Source of the DNA: Shewanella oneidensis MR-1
GTDB taxonomy: Bacteria > Pseudomonadota > Gammaproteobacteria > Enterobacterales > Shewanellaceae
NCBI RefSeq assembly: GCF_000146165.2
Contig: NC_004347.2
Location: 3,953,029-4,017,028 of the forward strand
Direction: 5' to 3'
Length of the DNA stretch: 64,000 nt
Shown here: in pieces, positions 1 to 10,093 of the stretch
How the letters are laid out: each line of letters starts with the position of its first letter
How positions within the stretch are numbered: position 1 is the stretch's first letter
The notes under the pieces: model-generated
Told to the model about the DNA's origin: nothing
Database searches by the model: none
What the model saw: only the letters and a program-made list of their open reading frames with translations
Position numbers and translations under genes: made by a program

Positions 1-2940
1 TCAGTAGTTGGGACGGCGCCTGATGTAGAACTACTTGTATATTCAGTATGTAACTCAGGCTGTTCTGGTATCGCTCAATTAAACGCACTTGAAGCCTCTA
101 TGGATCCAAACGGTGATGGAGACATCAGCGATCGCGTCGACACTGTTAACATGTCATTAGGTGGCGACTTTGGTGATGTTGAAGATGGCGCCGTGCAAGT
201 GATGATCAACGAAATGGTGCAACTGGGCGTCAACCTTGTCATCTCCGCAGGTAACGATGGTCCAACACCTTTTGTGGTCGGTGGCCCAAGTACGACTAAT
301 AGTGCCCTTTCCGTTGGCGCAATGACGCACCCAACCACAAAAGTTGGCAAAATTGAAGCGTCTATTGCGGGTAATACAGTCACAGCAGTTGGCGCTGGAT
401 TTAATAAATCCAATGCATATAGCTTCACTAATACCGTTGCGCCGATTGTTTACCCCGCAGCCAATAAAAATGGCTGCACTGCCTACACAGAAGATTTAAC
501 GGGTAAAACCGTTTTAATCGATCGTGGAACTTGTGGATTCGTAGTTAAAGTTCTGAATGCTCAGTTAAAAGGAGCTTCATTTGTTATCGTAGCCAACAAC
601 GCAGCCAATGCTGGCGCGTTTGTGATGGGCGGAACCGACGACAAGATCACCATTCCTTCGGTAATGGTTTCTAAGGAAGATGGCGATGCAATCAAAACCG
701 CACTCGCCTCGGGTGATGTCGCATTTAGTATTGCATCGACTGAATTAGGTACTGCTGGAGCCATTGCGACCTTTACCTCAAGAGGCCCATCGATTGGCGG
801 AACCTTAAAACCAGAGATTACCGCTCCTGGTACTGATATCCTCACCGCACACCCAGGATTAGGTGAAGGCTTAACTCCGATCAGCGGAACATCCTTCTCA
901 AGCCCAATTACGGCTGGTGCGGTAAGTATCATTCGTGAAGCATTACCTCATCGCAATGCATTTGAGGTAAAAGCGACCATCATGAACGCTGCAAACCTTG
1001 ATGTGACGCTTGAGCCAAAAGAGATTAACCCAGATACAGAGCTAGCACCGATTAGCTATATCGGTTCTGGTTTAGTCGACGTAGAAAAAGCCATTAATCT
1101 GCCAGTTGCCGCTTGGAATAAAGACACCAAACAAGCTGCGTTAGCCTTTGGCTTATTAGCGCTCAACAAAACCACATCAATCACCAAAACTGTCACCGTT
1201 AAAAACTTCTCTGCAACTGAAAAAACTTACACCTTAAAAGTCGATCAACGTTTCCAAAACGATCTTGATTCAGGCGCCTTAAGTTTTGCATTACCCGCCA
1301 GTGTCACTATTCCTGCAGGACAAACGATCAATTTTGATGTAACGGCAACGATTGACCCGACAAAATTACCAGAGTGGTCGCTAACATCATCCTATGAACT
1401 CGATGGAACGGCAGCGGATGCATCTGCGGCGCTGACACTTTCTGAATATGATGGTGCCATCCAATTTATGGAGGGTGACGTAAAAGCGCTCCATTTGGTG
1501 TATCACGTACTACCTAAAGCGGCTGCGGCAATTTCAGTCGAAACTGAAGTCACCGAAGACGGCTTGGTACGAACGCTCACTAACGTTGGCGCGACGTCAA
1601 TTACCGATCCATTTACAGCCCCATTAATCGCGACAAGCCCTGTAGATCAATCTAAACGTCACGACCTGTTAAATGCTTCTAGTGAGCTATTACTTAGCAG
1701 CTCATGTGATACTGGCATTGCAATCTATAACACCTTGCAAATGCGTGACCCTATCATTCATGCATTAGTGGCAAGTTATGATGTAGATTATGACCTCAAC
1801 AATGACGGTGTCTGGGACTACACAGCAGCAACAGTAAACTTAGACTGGTTTAGCACACGTGACAATCCTTTACCAAGATCTATCTATGGTTTAGTGGCTA
1901 AATACGGCACTTCATCAGGCACCTTAGAGCCGGTGTTCCACGTCACAGGTAATAACTTCCTTACCAGTAAAGTGTGTTTAGAAGATATTGGTTTGGCTGA
2001 AGCTGACTTAGGTAAAACCATTAAAGTTCGTTACCGTGTTGAAGATAGTGATTGGGCACCGATCCCCTCAGGTGATGAAGACAGTGTTGTAGCTTCACTC
2101 GTACTTGATGGATCAGGAACGTCTGCAATGTTGCTGGATGCGAAAGGTAATGAAGTCACTGAACTCAAACCTGGTGAAAGCGCCATTTTAGAAACTAAAG
2201 TTGGTAGTAATGCCAAAGGCTTTATGTTCTTGTCTGACTCAGGCTCTATGTCTGTCGTAGCAAACACAACAGATGAAGGCAACTCTGCACCAACGGTAGA
2301 AAATTTAACACTGTCAGTGAATAAAGGAACGGCTGCAGGAAGCGTACTAGGTCAACTCAAGGCGACAGACCCAGATATGTTAACGAGCCCATTCTCTGAG
2401 TTTGTGACACTCAGCTCTAACAGCAGTATGGTCGTTATCGCTAAAGATGGAACTGTCCGCTTAAGTGATAATGCGGTAATCAATCAACAAAGCAAAACAA
2501 TAGAAGTTGAAGTGATTGCACTCGACACCATGGGCAACGCATCGACTCCTGCGAAAGTCACTGTGTTGATTAATAATACTAAGCCATCTGTTACACCAAC
2601 TAATGCAAATGCTACCGAAAATTCATATGTCGCATTACTTGCAAATGGTAAAGATGTTGATGGTGATGAACTCACTTACACATGGACTCAAACATCCGGT
2701 CCTTCAGTAAGTTTCGTCAACGGCAAAGATAGAATCGGGTTTACCGCACCCGCTGGTGAAAACGTTTACACCTTTACCGTTGTCGCCTCTGATGGGGTTG
2801 ATAATAGTAATGTTGGCACATCTACTGTCACGGTAAAAACAGCGAAGTCTAACAACGGTGGCGGCACATCTGGTGGTGCTCTTGGCTGGTTAACTGCATT
2901 GTTATTACCTCTGGCAGCATTACGTCGTCGTATGAAGTAA
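1..2940 (+). CDS. S8 (subtilisin-like) serine protease, C-terminal part, GlyGly-CTERM
   Basis: The reading frame is open from the first base, so the N-terminus with the catalytic Asp and His lies outside the window. Visible in order: a VISAGNDG segment carrying the oxyanion-hole Asn; a protease-associated (PA) insert with the paired Cys of NGCTAY and RGTCGF; the catalytic GTSFSSP box (Ser codon 892-894); a long beta-rich region; and a PKD/cadherin-like domain near the end. The tail is Gly/Ser-rich, then SGGALGWLTALLLPLAALRRR: a Gly-Gly motif, a membrane segment and a basic end. This is the GlyGly-CTERM sorting signal that in known cases is cut by rhombosortase on the way to type II secretion. 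It is therefore inferred to be an extracellular or surface protease. A terminator follows directly. Confidence 0.93.
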   Translation, partial: SVVGTAPDVELLVYSVCNSGCSGIAQLNALEASMDPNGDGDISDRVDTVNMSLGGDFGDVEDGAVQVMINEMVQLGVNLVISAGNDGPTPFVVGGPSTTNSALSVGAMTHPTTKVGKIEASIAGNTVTAVGAGFNKSNAYSFTNTVAPIVYPAANKNGCTAYTEDLTGKTVLIDRGTCGFVVKVLNAQLKGASFVIVANNAANAGAFVMGGTDDKITIPSVMVSKEDGDAIKTALASGDVAFSIASTELGTAGAIATFTSRGPSIGGTLKPEITAPGTDILTAHPGLGEGLTPISGTSFSSPITAGAVSIIREALPHRNAFEVKATIMNAANLDVTLEPKEINPDTELAPISYIGSGLVDVEKAINLPVAAWNKDTKQAALAFGLLALNKTTSITKTVTVKNFSATEKTYTLKVDQRFQNDLDSGALSFALPASVTIPAGQTINFDVTATIDPTKLPEWSLTSSYELDGTAADASAALTLSEYDGAIQFMEGDVKALHLVYHVLPKAAAAISVETEVTEDGLVRTLTNVGATSITDPFTAPLIATSPVDQSKRHDLLNASSELLLSSSCDTGIAIYNTLQMRDPIIHALVASYDVDYDLNNDGVWDYTAATVNLDWFSTRDNPLPRSIYGLVAKYGTSSGTLEPVFHVTGNNFLTSKVCLEDIGLAEADLGKTIKVRYRVEDSDWAPIPSGDEDSVVASLVLDGSGTSAMLLDAKGNEVTELKPGESAILETKVGSNAKGFMFLSDSGSMSVVANTTDEGNSAPTVENLTLSVNKGTAAGSVLGQLKATDPDMLTSPFSEFVTLSSNSSMVVIAKDGTVRLSDNAVINQQSKTIEVEVIALDTMGNASTPAKVTVLINNTKPSVTPTNANATENSYVALLANGKDVDGDELTYTWTQTSGPSVSFVNGKDRIGFTAPAGENVYTFTVVASDGVDNSNVGTSTVTVKTAKSNNGGGTSGGALGWLTALLLPLAALRRRMK

Positions 2941-2954
2941 TAATTTGATTTCAT

Positions 2955-2989
2955 AAAAAAGGGAGTCTAAATGACTCCCTTTTTTATGA
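2955..2989 (+). terminator. Rho-independent terminator of the protease gene
   Basis: GGGAGTC/GACTCCC hairpin with A-rich left and T-rich right flanks, directly after the protease stop. It could also work on the opposite strand. Confidence 0.85.
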
Positions 2990-3044
2990 TAGGAATTTTA
3001 TCACACAGTAAAACTAGCCATGCTCTTAAGTCCTGTTTTATAAA

Positions 3045-3815
3045 CTACGAACGCAGTCCTATCCCTCTGGAAATAAGATAGTAAGCAACGCCCCAGAGTG
3101 CAGCACAAAAACCCACCATAATTCCGATTGAAAGGGGCACACTGATATCGGCGAAGCCTAAAAAGCCGTAGCGGAACACGTTGATCATATAGACCACGGG
3201 ATTCAGCGCCGATACGCCTTGCCAAAAAGCCGGCAATAAAGACAGAGAATAAAATACCCCGCCAAGGTAGGTTAATGGCGTGAGCACAAACGTCGGGATG
3301 ATACTGATATCATCGAAACTCTTGGCAAATACCGCGTTAATTAATCCACCTAAGGAGAATAACACTGAGGTTAAAAATACCGTCATGACGACAAGACCAG
3401 CATGGTGCAAACTAATATCGACAAAGAACATGGCCACCAGTGTCACGATTAACCCAACGCACAAGCCCCGCGCGACACCACCGCCCACGTAACCTGCAAT
3501 CATCACATAGTGAGGCACGGGCGCGACCATTAACTCCTCAAGATTGCGCTGGAATTTGGCACTATAAAAAGAGCTCGCCACATTCGAATAGGAGTTAGTA
3601 ATCACCGACATCATAATAAGACCCGGTGCAATAAACTCCATATAGGACACACCGCCCATTTCCCCAATACGACTGCCAACCAAGTTACCAAAAATAAGGA
3701 AATACAAGGTCATAGTGATTGCTGGCGGCACCAAGGTTTGGACCCAAATCCGTGTAAAACGATTAATTTCCTTGGTTAATATGCTTTTGAAGGCAATAAA
3801 ATACAGCTGTTTCAT
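3045..3815 (-). CDS. yadH: ABC-2 type exporter permease (YadH-like)
   Basis: A 256-aa membrane protein with about six hydrophobic segments and the ABC-2 permease pattern, including the conserved region around LTPLTYLGGVFYSLSLLP before the last helices. It is the membrane half of an exporter. Its start overlaps the end of the ATPase gene by 4 bp (ATGA type), so the two are translationally coupled, as in the E. coli yadG-yadH pair. The substrate is unknown. Confidence 0.88.
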   Translation of the reverse strand: MKQLYFIAFKSILTKEINRFTRIWVQTLVPPAITMTLYFLIFGNLVGSRIGEMGGVSYMEFIAPGLIMMSVITNSYSNVASSFYSAKFQRNLEELMVAPVPHYVMIAGYVGGGVARGLCVGLIVTLVAMFFVDISLHHAGLVVMTVFLTSVLFSLGGLINAVFAKSFDDISIIPTFVLTPLTYLGGVFYSLSLLPAFWQGVSALNPVVYMINVFRYGFLGFADISVPLSIGIMVGFCAALWGVAYYLISRGIGLRS

Positions 3816-4750
3816 GCCTTAGCTCCTTGGGTTTTCTTCACTAACTCGACAAACAATTCTTCTAACCGATTCGACTTATTTCGCATCGACAACACTTCCA
3901 CATTCGCCGCGGTTAATTGGGTAAACACATCGTTGAGATTATGCTCCTTCGCCACATCGACTTCTAAGGTATGCGGGTCAGTTAAACGGCACACCATGCC
4001 ATCGAGTGTTGGCGCGACATAAATATCGCGGCGCAGGTCAAGAATAAAGGTTTCAAGATTCAGTTTACTCAGCAATGCTTTCATGCTCGTGCATTCCACC
4101 AGCACACCTTTATCAATAATGCCGATATTGCGGCACAGCATTTCAGCTTCTTCAAGGTAATGGGTGGTCAGGATGATCGTCACACCCTGCTGATTGATCT
4201 GCTTGAGAAATTCCCACATTGAGCGGCGCAGCTCAATATCGACCCCCGCAGTTGGCTCATCTAAAATCAATAATTTAGGTTCATGCATTAGGGCACGAGC
4301 GATCATTAACCGCCGCTTCATCCCACCCGACAAGGTGCGAGACTGACTATTACGTTTCTCCCACAAATCCAACTGAGTTAAGTATTTTTGCGCACGCTCA
4401 AGGGCTACAGCTTTGGGGACGCCATAATAGCCCGCCTGATTCACCACAATTTGCAGCACAGTTTCAAACTGGTTGAAGTTAAACTCCTGCGGCACTAAGC
4501 CAATACACAGCTTGGCTTCTTCGAGCTGCTTATCAATATCAAAATCAAACACTTTGACTGAGCCAGCGGTTTTCTGCACCAAGGAGCTGATAATACCGAT
4601 AGTGGTCGATTTACCTGCGCCGTTAGGACCTAATAGGGCGAAAAAGTCTCCCTGCTCAACGGTAAGGCTAATACCCTTTACCGCTTCGACACCGCCTTTA
4701 TAGGTTTTTTTAAGCCCCTCGAGTACTAAAGCATGGGCATGATTGGCCAT
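3812..4750 (-). CDS. yadG: ABC exporter ATP-binding protein (YadG-like)
   Basis: A 312-aa ABC ATPase. Walker A GPNGAGKST lies at about residues 41-49, the signature LSGGM at about 140-144 and Walker B LILDEP at about 161-166, followed by the switch His in TTHYLEE. The C-terminal extension of about 80 residues is typical of the drug/polysaccharide exporter subfamily (CcmA/YadG). It should energise the overlapping permease downstream. The transported compound cannot be read from the sequence. Confidence 0.9.
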   Translation of the reverse strand: MANHAHALVLEGLKKTYKGGVEAVKGISLTVEQGDFFALLGPNGAGKSTTIGIISSLVQKTAGSVKVFDFDIDKQLEEAKLCIGLVPQEFNFNQFETVLQIVVNQAGYYGVPKAVALERAQKYLTQLDLWEKRNSQSRTLSGGMKRRLMIARALMHEPKLLILDEPTAGVDIELRRSMWEFLKQINQQGVTIILTTHYLEEAEMLCRNIGIIDKGVLVECTSMKALLSKLNLETFILDLRRDIYVAPTLDGMVCRLTDPHTLEVDVAKEHNLNDVFTQLTAANVEVLSMRNKSNRLEELFVELVKKTQGAKA

Positions 4751-4940
4751 AGTGCTATCTGCTCCTTAAAGAATGAATAACTAATAAGATGGTGCCGAAA
4801 ACAATAAATGCAATACGCCAGGTTATATCAATACAAAATCCATCACTAATCGATTGAATCTATGATGATTAATTTATTAAAAATGGCTAATAAACAACAA
4901 TCGAGTTATCAACAAAACGGTGTAGCATTAAAGATAACGC

Positions 4941-4972
4941 ACAAAACAAAACTCCCGCCTTGGCGGGAGTTT
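4941..4972 (-). terminator. Terminator after hpt
   Basis: Hairpin ACTCCCGCC-TT-GGCGGGAGT. Read on the minus strand it is followed by TTTGTTTTG. It ends the mpl-ubiX-hpt transcript. Confidence 0.8.
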
Positions 4973-4993
4973 GAATCATCAAAAACAACTGAA

Positions 4994-5524
4994 TTATTCG
5001 AGTGGTACAACTTTGGCGATATAAGGCAAGTTGCGATATTGCTCAGCATAATCGATGCCGTAACCCACAATAAACTCGTCTGGAATGGTAAAGCCGATAA
5101 AATCAACTTTAACATCCACTTCACGGCGCTCAGGTTTATCCAGCAGAGTACATAAAGCTAAACTCTTAGGCTCACGTAATAGTAGCATTTCGCGTACTTT
5201 GTTTAAGGTGTTACCAGAGTCAATTAAGTCTTCCACAATCAGCACATCGCGGTCCGCGATATCCGATTGCACATCTTTCAGCACTTTCACATCCCGTGAG
5301 CTGGTCATAGCATTGCCATAGCTTGAAACCGACATAAAATCGATTTCAACATGGCCTTTAATGCGGCGGCATAGATCAGCCATAAATACGACAGAGCCTT
5401 TTAATAATCCCACCATCAGCAAACGCTCGCTGTTGGCATAGTGGGCATTGATTTGCTCGGCCATTTGATCCAATTTTTTGCTGATCTCTTCGGCGGAGAT
5501 CATCACTTCGGTGGTGTGTTTCAT
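4994..5524 (-). CDS. hpt: Hypoxanthine phosphoribosyltransferase
   Basis: This purine-salvage enzyme makes IMP (and GMP) from hypoxanthine (guanine) and PRPP. The PRPP loop is [13 protein letters not shown], and [31 protein letters not shown] forms the base-binding and C-terminal part typical of the family. I chose the ATG at 5524 ([10 protein letters not shown]) because it aligns with the known start and gives the usual 176 aa. A longer frame with upstream ATGs exists but would overlap ubiX. It is the last gene of the mpl-ubiX-hpt cluster, 7 bp after ubiX. Confidence 0.93.
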   Translation of the reverse strand: MKHTTEVMISAEEISKKLDQMAEQINAHYANSERLLMVGLLKGSVVFMADLCRRIKGHVEIDFMSVSSYGNAMTSSRDVKVLKDVQSDIADRDVLIVEDLIDSGNTLNKVREMLLLREPKSLALCTLLDKPERREVDVKVDFIGFTIPDEFIVGYGIDYAEQYRNLPYIAKVVPLE

Positions 5525-5531
5525 ATCAGTC

Positions 5532-6191
5532 TCAATTGTCGATGTCATTGGGGGAGTGTTTGTCATAACCCCAACGACTCGTTAATGCATGGTCAACGCC
5601 CAAATGATCGAGGATTCGAGCGACCATGAAGTCTATCAGATCTTCAACCGATTTGGGATTGTGATAAAAGCCTGGCGCCGCCGGCATAATAGTGGCGCCT
5701 AGGCGCGATAGGTTGAGCATATGCTCTAAGTGTATGGCGTTAAATGGCGTTTCCCGCGGAACCAAGATAAGCTGACCGCGCTCTTTTAGCACCACATCTG
5801 CCGCGCGCTCGAGCAAATTATTGCTCATTCCCGTCGCGACCGCAGCAAGCGTCCCCGTCGAGCAAGGGCAAATCACCATTTGTTTAGGTGCAGCACTGCC
5901 AGAGGCTGGCGGTGAAAACCACTCATCCTTGCCTAATACCACTAGCTCACCAGATAAGGGGATATTCTTCTGTGCCAGTACATCGAGTAATTGTGCCTTG
6001 GCTTTATCGCTATTAGCACTAAGCTGTAGGCCATGTTCAGTGGCCAGTACCACCCGAGCGGCACTGGAGATCATTAAAAACACTTGGTAGCCCGAAGCCA
6101 ATAAGCATTCTAATAACTTCAAACCATAGGGCGCGCCCGAAGCGCCTGTCCACGCGAGGCTAATCGCCTTCGATGATTTGGCATAGGCCAT
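5532..6191 (-). CDS. ubiX: Flavin prenyltransferase UbiX
   Basis: A 219-aa flavoprotein that attaches a dimethylallyl group to FMN to make the prenyl-FMN cofactor of the UbiD decarboxylase (ubiquinone pathway). The N-terminal [10 protein letters not shown] phosphate-binding loop, the PCSTGTLA segment with [13 protein letters not shown], and PRETPFN are the family signature. It starts one base after the mpl stop and is followed by hpt, so co-transcription is likely. Confidence 0.93.
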   Translation of the reverse strand: MAYAKSSKAISLAWTGASGAPYGLKLLECLLASGYQVFLMISSAARVVLATEHGLQLSANSDKAKAQLLDVLAQKNIPLSGELVVLGKDEWFSPPASGSAAPKQMVICPCSTGTLAAVATGMSNNLLERAADVVLKERGQLILVPRETPFNAIHLEHMLNLSRLGATIMPAAPGFYHNPKSVEDLIDFMVARILDHLGVDHALTSRWGYDKHSPNDIDN

Positions 6192-6192
6192 A

Positions 6193-7590
6193 TCAGTGTG
6201 CCTGCTCTACAAGCTGTGGGCTGACTGCTAATGCCGCCAACAGTTTTTTATGTAACCCGCCAAAGCCACCGTTACTCATCACCACGATAGTGTCACCCGG
6301 CTTTGCCGAAGCGGCTACCTTAGCCACAACATCATCAATTTGATGCAATACAGTCACAGGGATAACCGCTGCTTCCATCGCCTCTTTCATATTCCAATCG
6401 ATAGTATCGGCTTGATATAAAAAGGCTTCGTCTGCTTGCAACATTGAATGAGCTAGCGTGTCCTTGTGTACACCACTCTTCATGGTGTTTGAGCGCGGCT
6501 CTAATACGATAGTGATTTTGGTCTGCCCGACTTTAGCACGCATACCTTTAATGGTCGTTGCAATCGCGGTGGGGTGATGGGCAAAGTCATCGTAAACGCT
6601 AACGCCATTCACTGTGTCCAATAACTCTAGGCGACGTTTCGGTGGTACAAATCGCGCCAATGCATCGATCGCCGCACTCGGCGCAACCCCAACATGGCGC
6701 GCCGCCGCGATCGCCATCACAGCGTTTTCGATATTGTGCTGACCAATCAGCGCCCAATCGAGCACACCTTGGGATTGGCCATCGAAAAACACTTCAAACT
6801 CGTGGCAATCGTCACTTAGCGCCTTAGCATGCCAGCCCTTGGTCACCTCTGATGAGTGGTAAGTCTCCTGCTCGCTCCAGCAGCCCATGTCAATGGTTTG
6901 CTTTACCGCGTGGGAGTCGGCGGGCCAAATCACTTTGCCTTGACCAGGGACTGTACGGATCTGGTGGTGGAACTGTTTTTGAATCGCTGCTAAATCAGCA
7001 AAAATATCGGCATGGTCAAACTCGAGGTTGTTAATTACCAAGGTACGTGGATGATAATGCACAAATTTAGAACGCTTATCGAAGAAGGCGCTGTCGTATT
7101 CATCGGCTTCAACCACAAAAAATGCCGACTCACCTAAACGGGCCGACACGCCAAAGTTTTGCGGTACGCCGCCAATCAAGAAACCGGGCTGATAACCACA
7201 ATCCTCTAAAATCCAAGCGAGCATACTGGAGGTGGAGGTTTTTCCATGGGTGCCAGAAACGGCTAATACCCAACGTTCAGGCAGAATATGATCGACTAAA
7301 AATTGGGGGCCAGAGGTGTAAGGTATCCCAAGATTTAATACGGCCTCAACACAAGGATTACCACGGCTCATGGCATTACCAATCACCACGATATCGGGAT
7401 AACTACCTGCGTCACCTAATTGGCTCGGGTCAAAACCTTGAATAAGTTCAATACCTTGCTCTTCAAGCTGCGTACTCATAGGTGGATAGACGTTGGCATC
7501 CGAGCCTGTCACTCTGTGCCCTTTTGCCCTAGCCAAGAGTGCAAGACCACCCATGAAGGTTCCACAAATTCCTAAAATATGTACGTGCAT
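6193..7590 (-). CDS. mpl: UDP-MurNAc:L-Ala-gamma-D-Glu-meso-DAP ligase
   Basis: A Mur-ligase family enzyme of peptidoglycan recycling. It joins the tripeptide released from old wall to UDP-MurNAc. The ATP loop GTHGKTSTS lies at residues 113-121; the central domain carries [17 protein letters not shown] and FDHADIF, and the C-terminal domain has [11 protein letters not shown]. At 465 aa it has the usual length, and the [14 protein letters not shown] start matches Mpl rather than MurC. It heads a minus-strand cluster. AmpG (12525) supplies the same pathway from outside the cell. Confidence 0.94.
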   Translation of the reverse strand: MHVHILGICGTFMGGLALLARAKGHRVTGSDANVYPPMSTQLEEQGIELIQGFDPSQLGDAGSYPDIVVIGNAMSRGNPCVEAVLNLGIPYTSGPQFLVDHILPERWVLAVSGTHGKTSTSSMLAWILEDCGYQPGFLIGGVPQNFGVSARLGESAFFVVEADEYDSAFFDKRSKFVHYHPRTLVINNLEFDHADIFADLAAIQKQFHHQIRTVPGQGKVIWPADSHAVKQTIDMGCWSEQETYHSSEVTKGWHAKALSDDCHEFEVFFDGQSQGVLDWALIGQHNIENAVMAIAAARHVGVAPSAAIDALARFVPPKRRLELLDTVNGVSVYDDFAHHPTAIATTIKGMRAKVGQTKITIVLEPRSNTMKSGVHKDTLAHSMLQADEAFLYQADTIDWNMKEAMEAAVIPVTVLHQIDDVVAKVAASAKPGDTIVVMSNGGFGGLHKKLLAALAVSPQLVEQAH

Positions 7591-7901
7591 ACCGCTCGCT
7601 CTGATGTTTTTGAATTCAAGGCTATTCTAATCCATCGCACCACAGATTGGCAGGTTAGGATCTCGGAAAAGCCACTTACTCGACAAAGATCCTGATAGAC
7701 AAAGGGATTTTTACAATTTACCGAAATTTAATTAACAAAATTGTGTCACAACTCTGTTTTATCCATACAAGTTGGCTTAAAGCTTAGCGTGTTGCCCTCT
7801 GTGGCGATTGAAGAGAAACTGGCGCAAGGCTAAGGTCTGGCGATAGTGAATTTTCGCCGTTTGCACTATTAGAAGGTGACAGACTCAAATATTGAAGTAA
7901 A
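7591..7901. other. Intergenic region upstream of mpl
   Basis: A stretch of 311 bases without a convincing gene. An A/T-rich block at about 7700-7760 may hold the mpl promoter. I see no RNA gene, repeat or strong hairpin. Confidence 0.5.
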
Positions 7902-8765
7902 TCAATCATCTTTTTGATAGCTGGCGGGAGGTGCAAATAAGATCCCCAGTCGTTTCGATAAACTCAACCCCTTGGTTGTGACCTCTCTGAACATATCGTG
8001 CCATTCACTAAAGGTGACTTTTAACGGATTAAAACTGTTGACGGGTTTAGTGATCCCGTAAATCACGGTTTCCTCTTCGGGCACAAAGGTACCGAAGAGT
8101 TTGTCCCAAATGATTAAAATGCCTGCATAATTTTTATCGATATATTGAGGATTACGTCCATGATGTACTCTGTGATGGGATGGTGTATTAAACAGCCATT
8201 CTAATGGGCCGAGCTTTCTTACTGCTTGAGTATGCACAAAAAACTGTAATCCCAAACTCAGCAGTACCACAAATACCACCCAATTAGGATCAAAACCCAA
8301 GATCACCAACGGTAACCAAAACACCCACATTCCCGCAAAGGGATACATCAAGCTCTGCCGAAACGCGGTGCTAAAGTTCATATTCTCAGAGCTGTGGTGT
8401 ACCACATGGGCCGCCCACATCCAACGTATTCTGTGACTCGCACGGTGAAACCAGTAATAGCAAAAATCCTGTGCCACCATGAGTAGCACAAAGGTGAACG
8501 GCCCCATTTGGATATCGAATAATTTCCAACCAAATATCGCCAGATACAGCTTAGCGATGAGTAAGCCGGCCAAGATATCTGTGCCCTGATGCATGGCCGC
8601 GAGGCTAAAATTACACAGCACTTCCTTAGCATGGTAACGGGCGCTGACAGGGAGTTTTTGCCTTCTGTCGCCTAAGTACCACTCGAGCAAAATGCACACA
8701 AAAAATAACGGGGCAAGTACCAATAGCAGCAATTCGGGGTGATTGATTAATTCAGCGATATCCAT
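7902..8765 (-). CDS. Fatty acid hydroxylase / sterol desaturase family membrane protein
   Basis: A 287-aa protein with several transmembrane helices and the di-iron histidine boxes of the superfamily: HRASHR, HVVHHSSE and HRVHH. These bind two irons for O2-dependent hydroxylation or desaturation of a lipid. The real substrate is unknown. Bacterial members act on fatty acids, carotenoids, ether lipids or sterols. The gene lies 54 bp downstream of the DUF2804 gene on the same strand, so they probably form an operon. Confidence 0.88.
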   Translation of the reverse strand: MDIAELINHPELLLLVLAPLFFVCILLEWYLGDRRQKLPVSARYHAKEVLCNFSLAAMHQGTDILAGLLIAKLYLAIFGWKLFDIQMGPFTFVLLMVAQDFCYYWFHRASHRIRWMWAAHVVHHSSENMNFSTAFRQSLMYPFAGMWVFWLPLVILGFDPNWVVFVVLLSLGLQFFVHTQAVRKLGPLEWLFNTPSHHRVHHGRNPQYIDKNYAGILIIWDKLFGTFVPEEETVIYGITKPVNSFNPLKVTFSEWHDMFREVTTKGLSLSKRLGILFAPPASYQKDD

Positions 8766-8819
8766 ATACCTTTATCCTATTGTTATTATTGTTTTATTTA
8801 AGCCTAAACCGCCCCAAGC

Positions 8820-9851
8820 TTACCAACGGGCGTAATGATCTTCGGTCAATCCCAATACGTTATTGAGTTGATAGCTGCGCCCCTGATTATCGATAATTGA
8901 GCCGCTAAAGAAGCCTAGATACTGGCGGAAGTTACTCTTCAGCAAGATAAAATTACGTTTTTCACTGCGGCAATTTCGCGCAGTAAACTCTAAATCAACT
9001 CGGCCATCGTGACTATAAATGCGCCATATTTGAGTGCCCTGCTGTCCATGGCGATCAAATTCAAATTGCATCGGTCCGAGCAAATGCCGCTCGCCATTAA
9101 TCCAAAACACGTTTTCATTACTGCCGGTTTCATTGACGCCAGCAGCAAGATTTAATCCGATAACCCCTTCGTCAATTTGCGCACTCAAGGATGCCCAACG
9201 CCAACTGGTATCTCGGCGCATAAATCCCGCTGAAAAATCATAACCCGCGAGGGCGAAATTTAACGGCTGCGGTTCATGATCTATGGTGAGTTGTCCTTTA
9301 ACCGATAAACCATTGTGTTTTTGGGTATAAGTCCAGCCGTTATATCCCGTAGGGCTACACATAGCCATAGGTAAACTTAAAGGTAAACAATGCAGGGTTA
9401 AATCGGCTTGAATGTTTTTGGTATCAATCAGCAAATGCCAATTACCATCATGAATCTCAAAGGTTATGCGCTTGTCTTTGCCGCCAATCGTCGCAGTGCC
9501 ATTCGCGGGGGATGGCGACATCCGATAGCCAAGCCTAAAGGGCTTTAACCAATCCTGCTGAATTAACCTATTGTTTTTAATGTCATATAAATAACAAAAT
9601 GCACTGCCAAGATAGGCGATATCCGCAAGCGCAACACCAATGATATAGCGGGGCGTGATAATAGAAACAAATTGAAACTGCTTATAATCAACACGTTTTG
9701 CCCAAGCCGATGCGGGCTTATCCATGGTATTGAAATAGGTGAAATCGGCTAAACCTAAGCGACTAACAATACCGTCGAAATGGCCAAACTGTGGCTGGCC
9801 TTTAGCGTTAATCAAGCTTTCGGGGGCAATTTGAGTGTTGATCCTAAACAT
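8820..9851 (-). CDS. DUF2804 family protein
   Basis: A protein of about 343 aa matching the DUF2804 pattern: N-terminal GQPQFGHFDG, central ATIGGKDKRITFEIHDG and TPTGYNGW-like motifs, and C-terminal FFSGSIIDNQGRSY. No signal peptide is visible. The ATG at 9851 is preferred over one 12 codons upstream because AAGGCGAG precedes it at good spacing. DUF2804 proteins are beta-rich, and the function is not established. The neighbouring lipid hydroxylase-like gene hints at lipid chemistry, which is inference only. Confidence 0.75.
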   Translation of the reverse strand: MFRINTQIAPESLINAKGQPQFGHFDGIVSRLGLADFTYFNTMDKPASAWAKRVDYKQFQFVSIITPRYIIGVALADIAYLGSAFCYLYDIKNNRLIQQDWLKPFRLGYRMSPSPANGTATIGGKDKRITFEIHDGNWHLLIDTKNIQADLTLHCLPLSLPMAMCSPTGYNGWTYTQKHNGLSVKGQLTIDHEPQPLNFALAGYDFSAGFMRRDTSWRWASLSAQIDEGVIGLNLAAGVNETGSNENVFWINGERHLLGPMQFEFDRHGQQGTQIWRIYSHDGRVDLEFTARNCRSEKRNFILLKSNFRQYLGFFSGSIIDNQGRSYQLNNVLGLTEDHYARW

Positions 9852-10016
9852 AAACTCGCCTTTGCATTTTTGCGGTCGAAGGAGCATTTATGCTCTCTTA
9901 TTAAATATTGAATTTTTACTCTAACCTGTCATTCATTGCATTAAAAGAGTGCAAGCACAAATTGTTGTGATTTTGTTGCCGAGAGGAGTTCGGTTTTACT
10001 TTCCCAAAAAGCCATT

Positions 10017-10040
10017 AAAAAAGCGCCTAGGGCGCTTAAT
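10017..10040 (-). terminator. Terminator after the outer-membrane barrel gene
   Basis: AAGCGCC-TAG-GGCGCTT hairpin, followed on the minus strand by a T-run. Confidence 0.75.
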
Positions 10041-10093
10041 TGAGACAAAATCATCCATCAAATATTGACGAATGCAATGGCACACCTTAGTCG

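Noticed and set aside
4862-5155. 97-codon plus-strand frame
   Set aside because: It overlaps the hpt terminator and the 3' part of hpt on the other strand; no recognisable protein.
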